The notes under the pieces: generated by a model
The model's database searches: none
The model's input: the letters and a program-made list of their open reading frames with translations, nothing else
What the model was told of the DNA's origin: nothing
Shown here: positions 1-9,243 of the stretch, in pieces
Layout: every line of letters starts with the position of its first letter
Position numbering within the stretch: position 1 is the stretch's first letter
Program-made: the position numbers and the translations under genes
From: Arthrobacter sp. APC 3897
Lineage (GTDB): Bacteria > Actinomycetota > Actinomycetes > Actinomycetales > Micrococcaceae
DNA length: 64,000 nt
Assembly: GCF_030407495.1 (NCBI RefSeq)
Contig: NZ_JASDDG010000005.1
Location: 60,154-124,153, forward strand
Reading direction: 5' to 3'

Positions 1-404
1 AAGAAGGCCATCTGGAAAATCAGGACCGGGGCTATAAGGGCGGCGTCCCCCAGAACATAGACGGCTATGGGCAGGCCCAGATTGGCACCGTTGACCAGCG
101 ACGACGACATGGCCGAGATTAGTGTCTCGGGCAGGGGACGGCGCAGCCACCAGCGGGTGCTCAAGACAAAGATGCCGGCTGTCACCACGGCACTGGCAGC
201 CGCTACGAGCAGCGGCAGGGAAAAGACGGTGTGCAGGTCCGCGTCACTGAGGGTGACGAGCAGCAGAGCCGGGGAGGCAACGAAGAACGCCAGCCGGCTC
301 AGGACATTCTGCGCGTTTGCGCCCAGCACCTTCAGCCTGCCGATCAGGTATCCCGTAAGGATGATGATCCAGACAACGGTGAACCCGGTAAGTACCCCCA
401 ACAC
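1..404 (-). CDS. AEC (auxin efflux carrier) family transporter, N-terminal part; gene runs off the left edge
   Basis: The reverse strand is open from a GTG at 404 to the window edge and encodes about 134 residues made of hydrophobic segments. It begins VLGVLTGFTVVWIIILTGYL, and near residue 105 carries SSLVNGANLGLPIAVYV, the Asn/Gly/Pro motif typical of the auxin efflux carrier family of bacterial permeases. About four membrane segments are visible; the C-terminal half is missing because the window ends. The start was chosen because family members usually begin immediately before this first helix; a TTG one codon later is also possible and the Shine-Dalgarno is weak. The substrate cannot be deduced. 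The gene lies downstream of tRNA-Gly and its terminator on the same strand. Confidence 0.75.
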   Translation of the reverse strand, partial: MLGVLTGFTVVWIIILTGYLIGRLKVLGANAQNVLSRLAFFVASPALLLVTLSDADLHTVFSLPLLVAAASAVVTAGIFVLSTRWWLRRPLPETLISAMSSSLVNGANLGLPIAVYVLGDAALIAPVLIFQMAF

Positions 405-443
405 CGGCCCAGTATATCCCCGGCAGAAACCATCGCAGACAAC

Positions 444-486
444 AAAAGACCCCTCTGAATCACGGCGGATTCGCAAGGGGTCTTTT
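444..486 (-). terminator. Rho-independent terminator downstream of tRNA-Gly
   Basis: AAAAGACCCC (444-453) pairs with GGGGTCTTTT (477-486), and an inner GAATC/GATTC pair extends the hairpin. Read on the minus strand the stem ends in TTTT. It lies just after the 3' end of tRNA-Gly and before the AEC transporter start, so it most likely ends the tRNA transcript. Confidence 0.7.
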
Positions 487-491
487 CCGGG

Positions 492-562
492 AGCGGGCGA
501 CGGGAATCGAACCCGCGTATCAAGCTTGGGAAGCTAGCGCTCTACCATTGAGCTACGCCCGC
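492..562 (-). tRNA. tRNA-Gly (anticodon CCC)
   Basis: The reverse strand folds as a tRNA: a GCGGGCG/CGCCCGC acceptor stem, a GCTC/GAGC D stem, an anticodon loop TTCCCAA giving anticodon CCC (528-530 on the plus strand), and a T arm with TTCGATT. The anticodon stem has one U-U mismatch (CTAGC against GCTTG). CCA is not fully encoded (the discriminator T is followed by CCC). Confidence 0.95.
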
Positions 563-628
563 AGCGACGGAAGGTTCCGGCACAAAAAACCACTTTACAT
601 GGAACCTGCCCCGCGCCGAATTCCGTGT

Positions 629-904
629 TCATGCGCCGTCGCCGCCCTCCGCTTCCTTCCCGCCCTGCCGCGCGAGTTCCACCAAGTCCCGCCATTTGCC
701 CCGGACACACTGCTCGGGCAGGGTGACAGCGGCCGGGCCCACACTGATTTCGTAGATAAACCGGTCCGAGCCCGCGGGTTTTTCCGGCGGCGGTTCCTGC
801 AGCAGCGGAAGCCACTCCCGCTCGGCCTCCTCAGCACTCACCTGGGTGCTCCACACCCGGGTGAGCCCCGCGAATCCGCCGGTGCGGATGACGACAATCT
901 TCAC
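629..904 (-). CDS. Emfourin-like protealysin inhibitor
   Basis: This 91-residue protein starts MKIVVIRTGGFAGLTRVW, the N-terminal signature of emfourin, a small protein inhibitor of protealysin-type M4 metalloproteases. Its middle, with FIYEISVG and LPEQCV, also fits the family. No signal peptide or membrane segment is present, so it should act in the cytoplasm with its partner. Its ATG overlaps the stop of the M4 protease gene by four bases (901-904), so the two are translationally coupled, matching the protealysin-emfourin operon known from Serratia. The function is inferred from the family signature and this context. Confidence 0.85.
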   Translation of the reverse strand: MKIVVIRTGGFAGLTRVWSTQVSAEEAEREWLPLLQEPPPEKPAGSDRFIYEISVGPAAVTLPEQCVRGKWRDLVELARQGGKEAEGGDGA

Positions 905-1959
905 GGCTGCACGCCCACGGCTTCCCAGGCATCGGAGACGGACTCGTATTCCGCACTCGCGCTGCCGTAGCGCTTGTCCGCCGCAGCGAGCGTTGCGGCC
1001 GCAAAGCGGGAGAACGTGCAGTCCTCGGGGAGATCCTGTTCGGTGAGGGTGTCGTACCAGATTTGACCGGCCCGTTCCCAGGCGAAATTACCCATGGCCG
1101 TTGCCGCCAGATAGAACGCATGGTTCGGAATGCCGGAGTTGATGTGGACTCCTCCGTTGTCCGCTTCAGTGTCAACGTAATCCGCCATAGTGGCCGGCTG
1201 CGGATCCCGGCCCAGGACGTCGTCGTTGTAGGCCGTGCCGGGAGCCTTCAGGGACCGCAGCGCTTCTCCCGTCACCTGGGCGGTGAACAATCCCGCCCCC
1301 ACCAGCCACGTTGCCCGGGCTGCCTCCTGGCGCAGTAGTTTCTGCTCGACCAGGACACCGAAAACGTCTGCTGCCGATTCGTTCAGGGCCCCGGCCTGGC
1401 CGGAGTACTCAAACCCGGAGGTGTACTGGACCACTCCATGCGTCAGCTCGTGGCCAATGACCGTCAGGGATTTTGTGAACCGCTGGAAGATCTCGCCGTC
1501 GCCGTCGCCGAAGACCATCCGTTCACCGTTCCAGAACGCGTTGTCATATTCACGGCCGTAGTGGACGGTTGCCGCCAGCGTCCCGCCGGTGCCGTCCACA
1601 GACGTCCTGCCGTAGCTGTCGCGGAAAAGCGCGTCAGTGGCTCCAAGTCCTTCATAGGCCTCGTCCGCCGCCGCATCACCGGTAGGTGCGTCGCCCTCTT
1701 TCCGCACCAGGGTGCCGGGAAGAACCTCGCGTTCTTCGGCGTCGGACACTTCACGGCGCAGGGAGGGCGCCGCCGCTGTGCCCCGCGCAGAAGCCGGGGG
1801 CCGCAGGGACCGTGACCGGGCCTCGTGGACGGGCGGCAGTTCAGCGAGTGCCCGCCGGGCTGCGTCTGCGGCCCGCTGGTATGTGCCGTCCTGAAGGTCG
1901 GCGATGCGCGCCAGAAGATAGGGGGGAACAATCGAACACGTCTTGCTTGAACAGATCAT
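901..1959 (-). CDS. Protealysin-like M4 family zinc metalloprotease
   Basis: The protein has 352 residues from the ATG at 1959, which has a GGAGG six bases upstream; a longer reading frame to 2043 has no such support. The zinc site is HELTH (about 170-174) with the downstream glutamate in NESAAD (about 194), and a histidine in the C-terminal NSGIPNHAFY region completes an M4 catalytic domain. The N-terminus has a short Cys-containing stretch followed by PPYLL (about 13-17), the propeptide motif of protealysin-like proteases. There is no export signal, in keeping with an intracellular precursor. The next gene encodes the emfourin-like inhibitor and overlaps by four bases. The substrate is unknown. 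Confidence 0.93.
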   Translation of the reverse strand: MICSSKTCSIVPPYLLARIADLQDGTYQRAADAARRALAELPPVHEARSRSLRPPASARGTAAAPSLRREVSDAEEREVLPGTLVRKEGDAPTGDAAADEAYEGLGATDALFRDSYGRTSVDGTGGTLAATVHYGREYDNAFWNGERMVFGDGDGEIFQRFTKSLTVIGHELTHGVVQYTSGFEYSGQAGALNESAADVFGVLVEQKLLRQEAARATWLVGAGLFTAQVTGEALRSLKAPGTAYNDDVLGRDPQPATMADYVDTEADNGGVHINSGIPNHAFYLAATAMGNFAWERAGQIWYDTLTEQDLPEDCTFSRFAAATLAAADKRYGSASAEYESVSDAWEAVGVQP

Positions 1960-2067
1960 GCTGTCCTCCGGGGTCCGGGTCAGGGCAACTGGTTTCCCTG
2001 TACACCTGTGGCCCCAGCCTAGGGCCCCCCTCCGACAGTGCAAGAGGGGAGGCCGCGAAGCCTGCGC

Positions 2068-2604
2068 TTAGCTGCCGGCTTCGTCTGCGTTGCCGGTTTT
2101 GTCCGTGCCGCCGCCCGCTGCCCGGTTAGCTGCGGCCTGGTCATAGGCGGCCACAATGGCGGCAATTCCCTCCGGACCCAGTTCCAGTCCGAGGTTGCTG
2201 CCGGGGTTGATGGCCAGCCCGTAGCCCTCAGCGATGCTGCGCAGAGTTGCCTCGCCGCCGGCTTTGACCATCACCGGTGCGGCTTCGCGGATCTGCTCCG
2301 GTACCCGTCCGGCGCTGGTGAACGTGGCGGCGACGGCGGAGTCCCCTTCAGGAGCCTTCAGCACCAGGGCCTGGAAGGATGCGGGATCGTTCTCATCGAG
2401 CAGCCGGCCGACGCTGAGCAATTCCGACTCGCAGATGCGGGCCACCAGCTCCTGGCTGGTGATCCGGCCTTCCTGGCCGGCGAGGATGGCTTCTTCCAGC
2501 GCCGCGGCACCTTCGGGATCCTGATACTGTGCCTGGCCGGGCAGCATGCCGTCCGTTTCCGCTGCGGTGCTCTCAGCGCCGGTGCTGTCTGTGTTCTCTG
2601 TCAT
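2068..2604 (-). CDS. SseB family protein
   Basis: The protein has 178 residues from the ATG at 2604, preceded by GAGGAGA. The first 45 residues are acidic, Ser/Thr-rich and probably disordered. The remainder resembles the SseB N-terminal domain family: a region around [13 protein letters not shown] helices, then [21 protein letters not shown] and an Ile/Ala-rich C-terminal part with [14 protein letters not shown]. SseB-type domains occur widely in actinobacteria and their biochemical role is not settled. It is transcribed away from kynA and towards the M4 protease gene with only about 100 bases between them. Confidence 0.65.
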   Translation of the reverse strand: MTENTDSTGAESTAAETDGMLPGQAQYQDPEGAAALEEAILAGQEGRITSQELVARICESELLSVGRLLDENDPASFQALVLKAPEGDSAVAATFTSAGRVPEQIREAAPVMVKAGGEATLRSIAEGYGLAINPGSNLGLELGPEGIAAIVAAYDQAAANRAAGGGTDKTGNADEAGS

Positions 2605-2693
2605 GGTGTCTCCTCGAGTACTCGGTATCTGCCAAAGGCCCAGCCGCAAGTCTGGCACAGCGGCAGGGGGGTGAATCAAGCTACGGTAGGAGA

Positions 2694-3548
2694 ATGAGCG
2701 TCAGCAGGAACACCCGAAACCTGGAGCCGGGCATTGAGCGGGACTTCACCGACAAGATGAGTTACGGCTCTTATCTGGCACTGGATGAGCTGCTGGCTGC
2801 GCAGCATCCGGTAAGCAGTCCGGAGCATCACGACGAGATGCTCTTCATCATCCAGCACCAGACCTCGGAGCTGTGGCTGAAGCTTGTCCTGCATGAACTG
2901 CGGGCCGTCCGATCCAACCTGGCTGCGGATGATCTGCGGGCCGCAATGAAGGGCATCGCCCGGATCAAGCACATCCAGCGCTCGCTGACCGAGCAGTGGT
3001 CGGTGCTGGCGACGCTGACGCCGTCGGAATATGCCGGGTTCAGGGGGGATCTGGGCGCCTCGAGCGGATTCCAGTCCTATCAGTACCGCGCCGTGGAGTT
3101 CCTGCTGGGCAACAAGAACGCCGCAATGGTCAACGTTTTCGCTGCCGATCCTGCAGCACAGGCACTGCTCACCGAACTGTTGGAACAGACCAGCATCTAT
3201 GACGAGTTCATCCGGTTCCTGCACCGCCGGGGTTATGCCGTGCCCGAAGAACTGCTCCACCGCGACGTTACGCAGGCACATGTGGCCAATGAAGGACTGA
3301 TGCGTGTTTACAAACACGTTTATGAGAACGCCGCACAGAACTGGGACGTTTACGAGGCCTGCGAAGAGCTGGTGGACCTGGAAGACAACTTCCAGCTCTG
3401 GCGCTTCCGCCACCTGAAGACCGTGGAGCGCACCATTGGATTCAAGCGGGGGACCGGGGGATCCTCCGGAGCGTCCTTCCTCCAGCGGGCGCTGGAGTTG
3501 ACGTTTTTCCCTGAGCTGTATGCCGTCCGGACGGAGATTGGCCGCTGA
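2694..3548 (+). CDS. kynA: Tryptophan 2,3-dioxygenase
   Basis: This heme enzyme opens the indole ring of L-tryptophan to N-formylkynurenine, the first step of the kynurenine pathway. The 284-residue protein has the family hallmark [13 protein letters not shown] near residue 50, with the substrate-contacting histidine, and the conserved [11 protein letters not shown] and [15 protein letters not shown] segments. Length and domain are complete. The ATG at 2694 is preceded by GGTAGGAGA. No kynureninase or formamidase gene is adjacent, so the rest of the pathway must be elsewhere. Confidence 0.95.
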   Translation: MSVSRNTRNLEPGIERDFTDKMSYGSYLALDELLAAQHPVSSPEHHDEMLFIIQHQTSELWLKLVLHELRAVRSNLAADDLRAAMKGIARIKHIQRSLTEQWSVLATLTPSEYAGFRGDLGASSGFQSYQYRAVEFLLGNKNAAMVNVFAADPAAQALLTELLEQTSIYDEFIRFLHRRGYAVPEELLHRDVTQAHVANEGLMRVYKHVYENAAQNWDVYEACEELVDLEDNFQLWRFRHLKTVERTIGFKRGTGGSSGASFLQRALELTFFPELYAVRTEIGR

Positions 3549-3591
3549 GAGCCCGGCAGGCAGCCCGGCGGGCATGCGCTATTTTTAGATA

Positions 3592-4167
3592 GTGCTGATT
3601 TCTGACCGCGACATCCGAACCGAAATTGCCGACCAGCGGATCGTCCTTGATCCCTACGATCCCGGAATGGTTCAGCCTTCCAGCGTGGACGTGCGTATTG
3701 ACCGGTTTTTCCGGCTCTTCGACAACCACAAGTACGCCCACATTGATCCGTCAGCGGACCAGCCGGACCTGACCCGCCTGGTGGAAGTTGATCCGGACGA
3801 GCCGTTCATACTGCATCCGGGGGAATTTGTCCTCGGGTCCACCTACGAGACGGTCACCCTGCCCGATGACATCGCGGCACGGCTTGAGGGCAAGTCCTCG
3901 CTGGGCCGGCTCGGGCTGCTGACGCACTCCACCGCCGGCTTCATTGACCCCGGCTTTTCCGGGCACGTCACCTTGGAACTGTCCAATATGGCCACGCTGC
4001 CGATTAAGCTGTGGCCCGGTTCCAAGATTGGTCAGCTCTGCTTCTTCCGCCTGAGCTCCCCGGCGGAACATGCCTACGGGTCGGGACAGTACGGCAACCG
4101 CTACCAGGGCCAGCGGGGCCCGACGGCGTCGCGCAGCCACCTGAACTTCCACCGCACCGAGATTTAG
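3592..4167 (+). CDS. dcd: dCTP deaminase
   Basis: The enzyme deaminates dCTP to dUTP in pyrimidine deoxynucleotide supply. The 191-residue protein shows the trimeric dUTPase/Dcd fold: [10 protein letters not shown] near residue 25, KSSLGRLGL near 104, and [18 protein letters not shown] near 115 with the catalytic glutamate. Actinobacterial homologues such as that of Mycobacterium are bifunctional deaminase-dUTPases; whether this one is cannot be seen directly. The start is a GTG with no Shine-Dalgarno, and TATTTT ends six bases upstream of it, so the message may be leaderless. Confidence 0.95.
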   Translation: MLISDRDIRTEIADQRIVLDPYDPGMVQPSSVDVRIDRFFRLFDNHKYAHIDPSADQPDLTRLVEVDPDEPFILHPGEFVLGSTYETVTLPDDIAARLEGKSSLGRLGLLTHSTAGFIDPGFSGHVTLELSNMATLPIKLWPGSKIGQLCFFRLSSPAEHAYGSGQYGNRYQGQRGPTASRSHLNFHRTEI

Positions 4168-4168
4168 C

Positions 4169-4184
4169 GCGGGGGCTGCCCCGC
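4169..4184. terminator. Short GC hairpin between convergent dcd and MFS genes
   Basis: GCGGGG (4169-4174) pairs with CCCCGC (4179-4184) around a four-base loop. It lies in the 17-base gap between the stop of dcd and the stop of the convergent MFS gene. There is no T tract, so termination is plausible but weakly supported. Confidence 0.35.
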
Positions 4185-5555
4185 TCAGACCTCCGGAACC
4201 ACCGCGCGCGGTGCTTTGCCCGGTGCCTGGACCGGCAGCAGCACCAGCAGGCCCGCGAGCAGCACCAGCAGGATCCCGAGGATCCCGTACCGCTGGGCGC
4301 CGAAAATGGTGATGAAGACAGCAAACATGGTTGGCGCCAAGAAGCTCACGGCACGGCCCGTGGTGGCATACAGCCCAAACAGTTCAGCCTCTTCGCCGGC
4401 CGGAGCAAGCCGGGCCAGAAAGGCACGGGACGCCGACTGGGCCGGGCCCACAAACAGGCAGAGCAGCAGGCCGAAAATCCAGAACGTGGTGTCACCGCTC
4501 CACTGCAGTCCGAACAGGCTCTGCTCCCCGGCACCGAACAGGGCAATCACTCCGCCGGAAACCAGCAGGCCGACGAGCGAGAAGACGATGACCTTCTTGG
4601 GGCCTGCGCGGTCATCAAAGAACCCGCCGGCAACGGCGCCCACGGCAGCCACCACGTTGCCGACGATGGCAAACACGATGACCTCGGACAGGGACCAGCC
4701 GAAGGTTCCTCCGGCAATGATCCCGCCGAAAGTAAACACGGCGGCCAGACCGTCACGGAACACCGCGCTGGCGAGCAGGAACCAGATTGTGTGCGGACTG
4801 GTCTTGTAGATGGCCTTGACGCGGCGGAACAGCAGTCCGTAAGAGGCCAGGAAGCCCAGGCTCGCGGCCCGCTCCTGGCGCGGAACCTCGGGAACCGCGA
4901 ACAGGACGGGCAGCGCAAAGACAGCGAGCCAGACGGCGGCAAACAAGGCTACGGCGCGGATGTTCAAAGCGTCTTCCGACGTGACACCGAACCAGCCCAC
5001 GTCCGGATTGATGAAGCCCGCCAGTACCAGGGCCAGGGCAGCGACGCCGCCCACGTAACCCATGCCCCAGCCGAAACCGCTGACCCGGCCGACCGTTGCC
5101 GGAGTCGAAATCTGGGACAGCATGGCGTTGTAGTTCACACCGGCAAACTCACTGAAGACGTTCCCCAGTGCAATCAGTGCGACCCCGAGCAGCAGGAATT
5201 CCGGCCGGGGAAAAACGAAGAAGCACAGGGCGGTGACCAGGCATACCAGTGCCGTGTTGATACCCAGCCACAGCCGGCGCCGGCCGCCGGCATCCGATCG
5301 CTGCCCCATGACCGGAGCGAGCACTGCAACCGCCACCCCGGCCAGTGCAATGCCGTACCCCAGGACAGAGGAAGCATGGTCTTCCCCGCCGAAGCTCTCC
5401 GACGTGAGGTACACCGTAAAGACGAACGTTGTCATGACGGCGTTAAAGGCCGCGGACCCCCAGTCCCAGGAGGCCCAGGCGAGGACCTGCCGCTTCCGGT
5501 ACCGCGGAGGCGGCCCGCCCGGCCGGGCGCTGCGAACTTCTGTGTTGGAGACCAT
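4185..5555 (-). CDS. MFS transporter of the Atg22/UMF1 type
   Basis: This 456-residue membrane protein has about twelve hydrophobic segments. Near the N-terminus is WASWDWGSAAFNAVM, and in the middle NAMLSQISTPATVGRVSG followed by GFGWGMGYVGG; both are hallmarks of the Atg22-like branch of the major facilitator superfamily. Yeast Atg22 exports amino acids from the vacuole; bacterial substrates are unknown. The ATG at 5555 lacks a Shine-Dalgarno but follows TATAGC by eight bases, suggesting a leaderless transcript. It is convergent with dcd and divergent from the Mrp operon. Confidence 0.85.
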   Translation of the reverse strand: MVSNTEVRSARPGGPPPRYRKRQVLAWASWDWGSAAFNAVMTTFVFTVYLTSESFGGEDHASSVLGYGIALAGVAVAVLAPVMGQRSDAGGRRRLWLGINTALVCLVTALCFFVFPRPEFLLLGVALIALGNVFSEFAGVNYNAMLSQISTPATVGRVSGFGWGMGYVGGVAALALVLAGFINPDVGWFGVTSEDALNIRAVALFAAVWLAVFALPVLFAVPEVPRQERAASLGFLASYGLLFRRVKAIYKTSPHTIWFLLASAVFRDGLAAVFTFGGIIAGGTFGWSLSEVIVFAIVGNVVAAVGAVAGGFFDDRAGPKKVIVFSLVGLLVSGGVIALFGAGEQSLFGLQWSGDTTFWIFGLLLCLFVGPAQSASRAFLARLAPAGEEAELFGLYATTGRAVSFLAPTMFAVFITIFGAQRYGILGILLVLLAGLLVLLPVQAPGKAPRAVVPEV

Positions 5556-5752
5556 AGGCAGATGCTATAGGTGCCGTGGCCGGGTCCGGGACACAACCCG
5601 TACCCCGGCATGTCCCGGGCGGGAGAAGAAACACACGAATACGGCTGGGGTGTATGCCATGAGTAGAATAGATATACGCCCTCTGACCACCATCTTGATA
5701 ATGACAGCTGCATTTGCGGCCGGAAGATTGTCAAAAAAGCTCGGGAGATCTA

Positions 5753-8700
5753 GTGCTAGTTGTGCTCACCGTTTTATTTGCGGTGGCATTGGTGGCGCCC
5801 CTAATGTTTCGCAGGATCGGCAGGTCGGCGTTCTACGTCCTGGCCGCCGTCCCCGCAGCAGCCTTTGTCTGGCTGCTGGTCACGTTCCCCCGGTACACAG
5901 ATGCCGGCCAGACGCTGGCCTCGGGCGCTCCCAACGCCCCGCCGTCCGTAGTGATCCCCTGGATTCCCGATCTCCAAGTTGAGCTCGCGTTCCGGATGGA
6001 CACCCTGGCCGCGGTCCTGTCCATCCTCATCCTCGGCGTCGGTTCGCTGGTGCTGTTCTACTGTGCACGCTACTTCCGCCCGGGGGACACCCAGATGGGT
6101 GCCTTCGGCTCACAGCTGCTGGCCTTTGCGGCAGCCATGTTCGGCCTTGTGACGGCGGATGACCTGATCCTGCTGTTCATCTTCTGGGAAATAACCACCG
6201 TCCTGTCCTATCTGCTGATCGGCTATTCGGCGCACCGGCTTTCGGCCCGCCGCGCGGCCCTGCAAGCACTGGTGGTCACCACCTTCGGCGGGCTGACCAT
6301 GCTCGTGGGCATGGTGCTCATCGGAGACGCTGCCGGAACATTCCGGATCTCCGAGATCATGGCCATGGCCCCGCAGCTGCTGGAACGCGGCGCACTCGTG
6401 GATGTCGCCATTGTGCTCATGCTCGTTGGTGCCGTCTCCAAATCCGCACTGCTGCCCTTCCACTTCTGGCTTCCTGCAGCCATGGCCGCGCCGACTCCGG
6501 TCAGCGCCTACCTGCACGCGGCCGCCATGGTCAAGGCGGGCATCTACCTTGTTGCCCGGCTGGCCCCCGGGTTTTCGGAAAGCGCCTACTGGCACGCGGT
6601 TGTGCTCATCCTTGGCCTTGCCACCATGCTTCTGGGCGGCTGGCGGGCACTGCGGCAGCATGACCTCAAGCTGATCCTGGCCTACGGTACGGTCAGCCAG
6701 CTCGGCTTCCTGACCCTGGTGGTGGGACTTGGCAACCACGAGGCCGCCATCGCCGGTCTCGGCCTCCTGCTGGCGCACGGCTTCTTCAAGGCAACCCTGT
6801 TCCTGGTCGTGGGAATCGTGGACCACCAGGCCGGCACGCGCGACATCCGCAAACTCTCCGGCATTGGCCGCTCCGCACCGAAACTGTTTGTCGTGGCCCT
6901 CATCGGTGCCGCCTCCATGGCGGGCGTGCCGCCGCTGCTCGGCTTCGTGGCCAAGGAATCCGTCTACGAGACCTTTGTCCACTTTGCCGAAAAGCAGGGA
7001 ACGCTCGGTGCCGCCGTCCTGCTGACCGGCGTCGTGATCGGATCCATCCTCACCTTTGCCTACAGCGCACGGTTTGTGTGGGGCGGTTTTGCGGCCAAGG
7101 CCAACTGCCGGCCGACGCCGTTCAAACCCGTTCCGTGGGCGTTCATCGGAGCGCCGGCCATTCTCGCCGCCGCAACCGTGGTGTTCGGTCTGTGGCCGGC
7201 ACCCATCGATGCGGCCGTTGCCTCCTACGCTGACCTCTACCCGGCCGACGGCGCCCCCACCCACCTGGCGCTGTGGCACGGTTTCACCACGGCCCTGCTG
7301 CTGACGGTCATCACCATCGGCGCCGGGGTGCTGCTGTTCTGGCAGCGTGTTCGAGTGGAAAGGCTTCAGGGCCGGTTTGCCACTCCGTTGGACGCCGAGC
7401 GTTCCTACCGCGGCACCATCGGCGTGCTCGACGACGTCGCGGTCTGGATTACCGGCCGCACCCAGCGCGGTTCGCTGATGTTCTACCTGTTCGTAATCCT
7501 GACGGTGGCCGTCCTGACGCCGTTGTCCGCGCTACTCTGGCAGGGGGCATCGCTGCCCGACCAGTTCCACTGGTGGGACACCCCGCTGCAGGGCGTAATC
7601 GCCGTCGGAATCATCCTGGGTGCCCTCGCCGCGGCACGCGCCAACAAGCGTTTCCTGGCTGTGCTCATGGTGAGCGTCACCGGCTACGGCATTGCCCTGA
7701 TCTTCGCCCTGCAGGGGGCACCGGACCTGGCCCTGACCCAGATGCTGGTGGAAACCATCGTCCTGGTGGCCTTCGTGCTGGCCCTGCGGTCCCTGCCGGC
7801 CCGGCTGTGGAAGCGCGAACCCGCAGGGCACCGGCTGCTGCGGGCGCTGCTGGGTCTTGCCTTCGGCGCCACCATGGTGCTGATTGCCATGACCGCCATG
7901 AACGCCCGGGTTGCCGAGCCCATTTCGCTGCTCTTCCCCAACCTCGCGTACGAGGTGGGCGGCGGCGCCAACATCGTGAACGTCACGCTCGTGGACGTCC
8001 GCGCCTGGGATACCTTCGGCGAGATCTCCGTGCTGGCCATGGCCGCCACGGGCGTAGCCTCGCTGATCTTCATCCGCGGACGGGGAGACAAGCGCCGCCG
8101 TGCCGAGGGCGTTGCCACCGGCTCGGTGGACCGCGGCCGCGAACACTTCGCCTCAACGGGCCGCCAGGAAGCCACCCTGGCCCTCGCCCGGAAGTTCTCC
8201 AGCGTGAGCCGGGATGCCTGGCTGGTGGCCGGGCGGACGCTGGCACCGGAACGCCGTTCCATCATCTTCGAAGTGATTACACGGCTGCTGTTCCATTCCG
8301 TCATCATGTTCTCGATCTACCTCCTGCTGGCCGGACACAACATTCCCGGCGGCGGATTCGCCGGCGGGCTGATGGCAGGGCTCGCCCTGACCATCCGGTA
8401 CCTGGCGGGCGGCCGGTTTGAACTTGCCGAGGCGAGCCCGGTCAGTGCAGGCCTGCTGCTGGGCGGCGGGCTGGGGATTGCCGGCCTCACGGCTGCGGCG
8501 CCGTTGCTCTTCGGCGGCCAGATCCTGCAGAGCGCCATCATCAAGTTCAGCTGGCCGATCTTTGGCGAAATCAAGTTCGTCACCTCGACCATCTTCGACA
8601 TCGGCGTGTACATGGTGGTGGTGGGGCTGGTCCTGGATGTCCTGCGCAGTCTCGGCTCCGAAATCGATGAACGCAGCGAAGGCGGATCCTCCGACGAAGA

Positions 8701-8758
8701 GGACCTGCTGGAACCTGAACCCGAGATACCCGTCAAAGAAGAGGAGGTGGCCCGATGA
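5753..8758 (+). CDS. mrpA: Na+/H+ antiporter subunit A fused to subunit B domain (Mrp/Mnh)
   Basis: This is the largest subunit of the Mrp multi-subunit cation/proton antiporter, which expels Na+ in exchange for protons at the cell membrane. The protein has 1001 residues from the GTG at 5753, preceded by GGGAGA at 5742. Residues 1 to about 500 match the NuoL/ND5 family (PTPVSAYLHAAAMVKAG; QHDLKLILAYGTVSQLG), followed by the MrpA-specific C-terminal region. The last 150 residues, with AGHNIPGGGFAGGL, match subunit B (MnhB), which is a separate gene in Bacillus. The A-B fusion is usual in actinobacteria. Its TGA overlaps the mrpC ATG. Confidence 0.95.
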   Translation: MLVVLTVLFAVALVAPLMFRRIGRSAFYVLAAVPAAAFVWLLVTFPRYTDAGQTLASGAPNAPPSVVIPWIPDLQVELAFRMDTLAAVLSILILGVGSLVLFYCARYFRPGDTQMGAFGSQLLAFAAAMFGLVTADDLILLFIFWEITTVLSYLLIGYSAHRLSARRAALQALVVTTFGGLTMLVGMVLIGDAAGTFRISEIMAMAPQLLERGALVDVAIVLMLVGAVSKSALLPFHFWLPAAMAAPTPVSAYLHAAAMVKAGIYLVARLAPGFSESAYWHAVVLILGLATMLLGGWRALRQHDLKLILAYGTVSQLGFLTLVVGLGNHEAAIAGLGLLLAHGFFKATLFLVVGIVDHQAGTRDIRKLSGIGRSAPKLFVVALIGAASMAGVPPLLGFVAKESVYETFVHFAEKQGTLGAAVLLTGVVIGSILTFAYSARFVWGGFAAKANCRPTPFKPVPWAFIGAPAILAAATVVFGLWPAPIDAAVASYADLYPADGAPTHLALWHGFTTALLLTVITIGAGVLLFWQRVRVERLQGRFATPLDAERSYRGTIGVLDDVAVWITGRTQRGSLMFYLFVILTVAVLTPLSALLWQGASLPDQFHWWDTPLQGVIAVGIILGALAAARANKRFLAVLMVSVTGYGIALIFALQGAPDLALTQMLVETIVLVAFVLALRSLPARLWKREPAGHRLLRALLGLAFGATMVLIAMTAMNARVAEPISLLFPNLAYEVGGGANIVNVTLVDVRAWDTFGEISVLAMAATGVASLIFIRGRGDKRRRAEGVATGSVDRGREHFASTGRQEATLALARKFSSVSRDAWLVAGRTLAPERRSIIFEVITRLLFHSVIMFSIYLLLAGHNIPGGGFAGGLMAGLALTIRYLAGGRFELAEASPVSAGLLLGGGLGIAGLTAAAPLLFGGQILQSAIIKFSWPIFGEIKFVTSTIFDIGVYMVVVGLVLDVLRSLGSEIDERSEGGSSDEEDLLEPEPEIPVKEEEVAR

Positions 8759-9243
8759 GCGTCAACATCACGTTCATGATCATCATGGGATCGCTGTATG
8801 CCTGCGGCATCTACCTCCTCCTGGAACGCAGCCTAACCCGTGTGGTGCTGGGGCTTGCCATGCTCACCAACGCCACCAACATCCTGCTGCTTTCCACCGG
8901 CGGATTCCAGGGCCTGGCCCCGCTGTTCAAGGCCGGGATAGCAGCGGAGGACTACAACGATCCGCTGCCCCAGGCGTTCATCCTGACGTCCATCGTGATC
9001 TCCTTCTCCGTGACGGCGTTCATGCTGGGCATCATCTACCGGTCCTGGGTGCTGAGCCGCCAGGACGAGGTCCAGGACGACATCGAAGACCGCCGCGTGG
9101 CCAGCCAAAGCAGCTTTGACGCCGAAGACGACGCCGATGTCCCCGAGGACACCACTGAATTCACCCCGCCCGAAGAGGCTGAAGAGGCGCCGGGCTCCCT
9201 GCGCGCCACCGGTCAGAGCACCAGCCCGGAGGCCAAGGAATGA
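8755..9243 (+). CDS. mrpC: Na+/H+ antiporter subunit C (NuoK-like)
   Basis: This 162-residue protein has three membrane helices in its first 110 residues, including RVVLGLAMLTNATNILLLS, homologous to NuoK of complex I. The last 50 residues are an acidic, probably cytoplasmic tail. It forms part of the membrane arm of the Mrp complex. The ATG overlaps the mrpA stop by four bases and the stop overlaps the mrpD ATG by four bases, so stoichiometric coupled translation is likely. Confidence 0.95.
   Translation: MSVNITFMIIMGSLYACGIYLLLERSLTRVVLGLAMLTNATNILLLSTGGFQGLAPLFKAGIAAEDYNDPLPQAFILTSIVISFSVTAFMLGIIYRSWVLSRQDEVQDDIEDRRVASQSSFDAEDDADVPEDTTEFTPPEEAEEAPGSLRATGQSTSPEAKE

Noticed and set aside
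444..562. Integration site of a mobile element at tRNA-Gly
   Set aside because: No integrase, no direct repeat of the tRNA 3' end and ordinary neighbouring genes were found.
4011..5570. A 519-codon open frame on the plus strand opposite the MFS gene
   Set aside because: It is a shadow of a well-supported transporter gene: its translation is Gln/Gly/Arg-rich with no motif, and such long antisense frames are common at high GC.
5640..5720. Promoter or small gene (MSRIDIRP...) before mrpA
   Set aside because: TAGAAT at 5664 looks like a -10 but lacks a credible -35, and the short frame from 5660 overruns mrpA out of frame with no motif.
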